From positions 1-32,374 of the forward strand of contig CAXGUG010000035.1 of assembly GCA_964012715.1 (NCBI GenBank): a stretch of 32,374 nt of DNA, written 5' to 3'. This stretch comes from UBA1479 sp964012715 (lineage in GTDB: Bacteria; Pseudomonadota; Alphaproteobacteria; Rhodospirillales; Casp-alpha2). How positions within the stretch are numbered: the first letter of the stretch is position 1; every line of letters begins with the position of its first letter. Both the position numbers and the translations under genes were made by a program. Of the stretch, positions 31,600 through 32,374 are shown piece by piece. The notes below the pieces were generated by a model. The model was not told where the DNA came from. It saw only the letters and a program-made list of their open reading frames with translations, and ran no database searches.

Positions 31600-32374
31600 T
31601 TAGGACGTCCGCGCGTGCAGGTCAAACAGGCGGCGGTGTTCTTCCCCGGCGTAACGGTCGGTCATGCCGGCGATGAAATCGCAAAGGTGCTGCGCCGTCG
31701 CCTGTGTTTCCGGGCCGTCAACCTTTGCCCGCCACTCGGTCGGCAGGCATTCCGGCTCGCGGATCAGCAGGCTGAACAGGTCCTTGACGACGCGGCGCGC
31801 CTTGCTGGTCATACGGTTCAGCTTGTAGTGCCGGTACATGTTTTCGAACAAGAACTTCTTCAGCGCCGCATCCCATTCGCGCATGTCGTCGGAAAACCCG
31901 ACCACGGGGCGGCCCAAATGGCGCACGGCCTCTGGGCTGTCGGGCTTGCCGTCGCCCAGGCGACGCTGCGTCTCGTCGATCACGTCGGTCACCATATCGC
32001 CGATCATGCGGCGGACGGCTTCGTGAATGTGGTGCGATTCGTCCAGGTCCGGCATCTCGCGCCGGACTTCGAAAAAGATCCGCCCGACGAAGGGCACATC
32101 GATCAAATCGTCGATGGTGAACAGCCCGGCGTTCAGGCCGTCGTCGATGTCGTGATTGTTGTAGGCGATGTCGTCGGCGATGGCCGCGATCTGCGCCTCG
32201 GCCCCGGCGTAGGTATGAAGCTCCAGGTCCTGAAGTTCCTGGTATTCGGCGATCGCCCGGGGCAGCGGCAGGTTGCCGCTGTTGATCAGGGGGCCATTGT
32301 GCTTGACCACCCCTTCCAAAGTTTCCCAGGTCAGGTTCAGGCCGTCGAACGCCGGATAGCGTTCTTCCAGCTTG
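31600..32374 (-). CDS. Deoxyguanosinetriphosphate triphosphohydrolase-like protein, C-terminal part
   Basis: The gene enters from the right edge; 257 residues are visible, in frame from 32373. The segment KLEERYPAFDGLNLTWETLE, the AEAQIAAIADDIAYNNHDID stretch (with the D of the HD metal site) and GRIFFEVRREMP identify the dGTPase-like HD-domain family, which cleaves dNTPs to nucleoside plus triphosphate or regulates their pools. The first HD histidines lie outside the window. It is separated by 64 bases from the SPOR gene and probably heads or belongs to the same run. Confidence 0.9.
   Translation of the reverse strand, partial: KLEERYPAFDGLNLTWETLEGVVKHNGPLINSGNLPLPRAIAEYQELQDLELHTYAGAEAQIAAIADDIAYNNHDIDDGLNAGLFTIDDLIDVPFVGRIFFEVRREMPDLDESHHIHEAVRRMIGDMVTDVIDETQRRLGDGKPDSPEAVRHLGRPVVGFSDDMREWDAALKKFLFENMYRHYKLNRMTSKARRVVKDLFSLLIREPECLPTEWRAKVDGPETQATAQHLCDFIAGMTDRYAGEEHRRLFDLHARTS

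Noticed and set aside
1..32374. Mobile elements, CRISPR arrays, toxin-antitoxin or phage-defence genes
   Set aside because: I looked for transposase or integrase motifs, regular direct repeats, and small paired genes and found none.

Overview
The window reads as chromosome of a high-GC alphaproteobacterium, most likely in or near Rhodospirillales. Two things point there: the long minus-strand block dgt-like / SPOR protein / nagZ / M50 protease / scpA / scpB / tatABC / serS / surE / pcm / nlpD-like, then DUF815 / yajC / secD / secF / Mth938-domain / squalene-synthase-like, which is an order familiar from alphaproteobacteria; and the TPR-plus-glycosyltransferase-9 protein and pentapeptide-repeat protein of a kind common in that group. 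I see no tRNA, rRNA, CRISPR array, phage, integrase or insertion sequence. The genus cannot be named from this sequence alone.

Region by region. (1) 1-6.1 kb is a catabolic/transport locus: the start of a leftward MOSC-domain gene, then a rightward set tctB-tctA-tctC (tripartite tricarboxylate transporter), a GntR/FCD regulator and an L-aspartate dehydrogenase-like enzyme, met head-on by a leftward family III (CaiB) CoA-transferase. A perfect short palindrome lies in front of tctB and a long stem-loop separates tctC from the regulator. (2) 6.1-10.5 kb, all leftward: an orphan 99-residue disordered protein with a stem-loop-rich 3' end, a two-subunit family I CoA-transferase-like pair that seems to lack the usual catalytic Glu motif, a membrane-anchored rhodanese and a 462-residue pentapeptide-repeat protein. 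(3) 10.6-16.6 kb: rightward trmFO, then leftward TPR/GT9, an NDUFAF6-like squalene synthase homologue and sodB, and a convergent pair of uncharacterised genes. (4) 16.7-20.1 kb: leftward yajC-secD-secF-Mth938 (NDUFAF3-like). (5) 20.3-21.5 kb: two rightward genes, a DUF815 ATPase and a short conserved-looking unknown. (6) 21.5-32.4 kb: the leftward housekeeping block listed above, running off the right edge inside a dGTPase-like gene.

How the genes fit together. The TRAP-like TctABC importer would bring in a small carboxylate caught by the periplasmic TctC, with the GntR/FCD protein as local switch and the dehydrogenase and CoA-transferase as possible first catabolic steps; the substrate is not readable from sequence. 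The Sec accessory genes (YajC-SecDF) and the Tat genes (TatABC) put both protein export pathways in one neighbourhood, with envelope genes (NagZ, SPOR protein, NlpD-like LytM protein) between. Two homologues of mitochondrial complex I assembly factors (NDUFAF3-like Mth938 protein, NDUFAF6-like squalene synthase homologue) lie about 2.3 kb apart on the same strand beside secDF. ScpAB supply the kleisin and winged-helix subunits of SMC condensin. SurE, Pcm and SodB are stress and maintenance enzymes.

The least ordinary things here are the repeated TCCCCC-NNN-GGGGGA palindrome next to two unrelated orphan genes, the triple stem-loop 3' region of the 99-residue protein, the duplicated cap module inside the pentapeptide protein, the CoA-transferase pair without a visible catalytic Glu, and a 15-bp tandem repeat forming the C-terminal tail of ScpA. 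I did not find a convincing wholly new multi-gene system.
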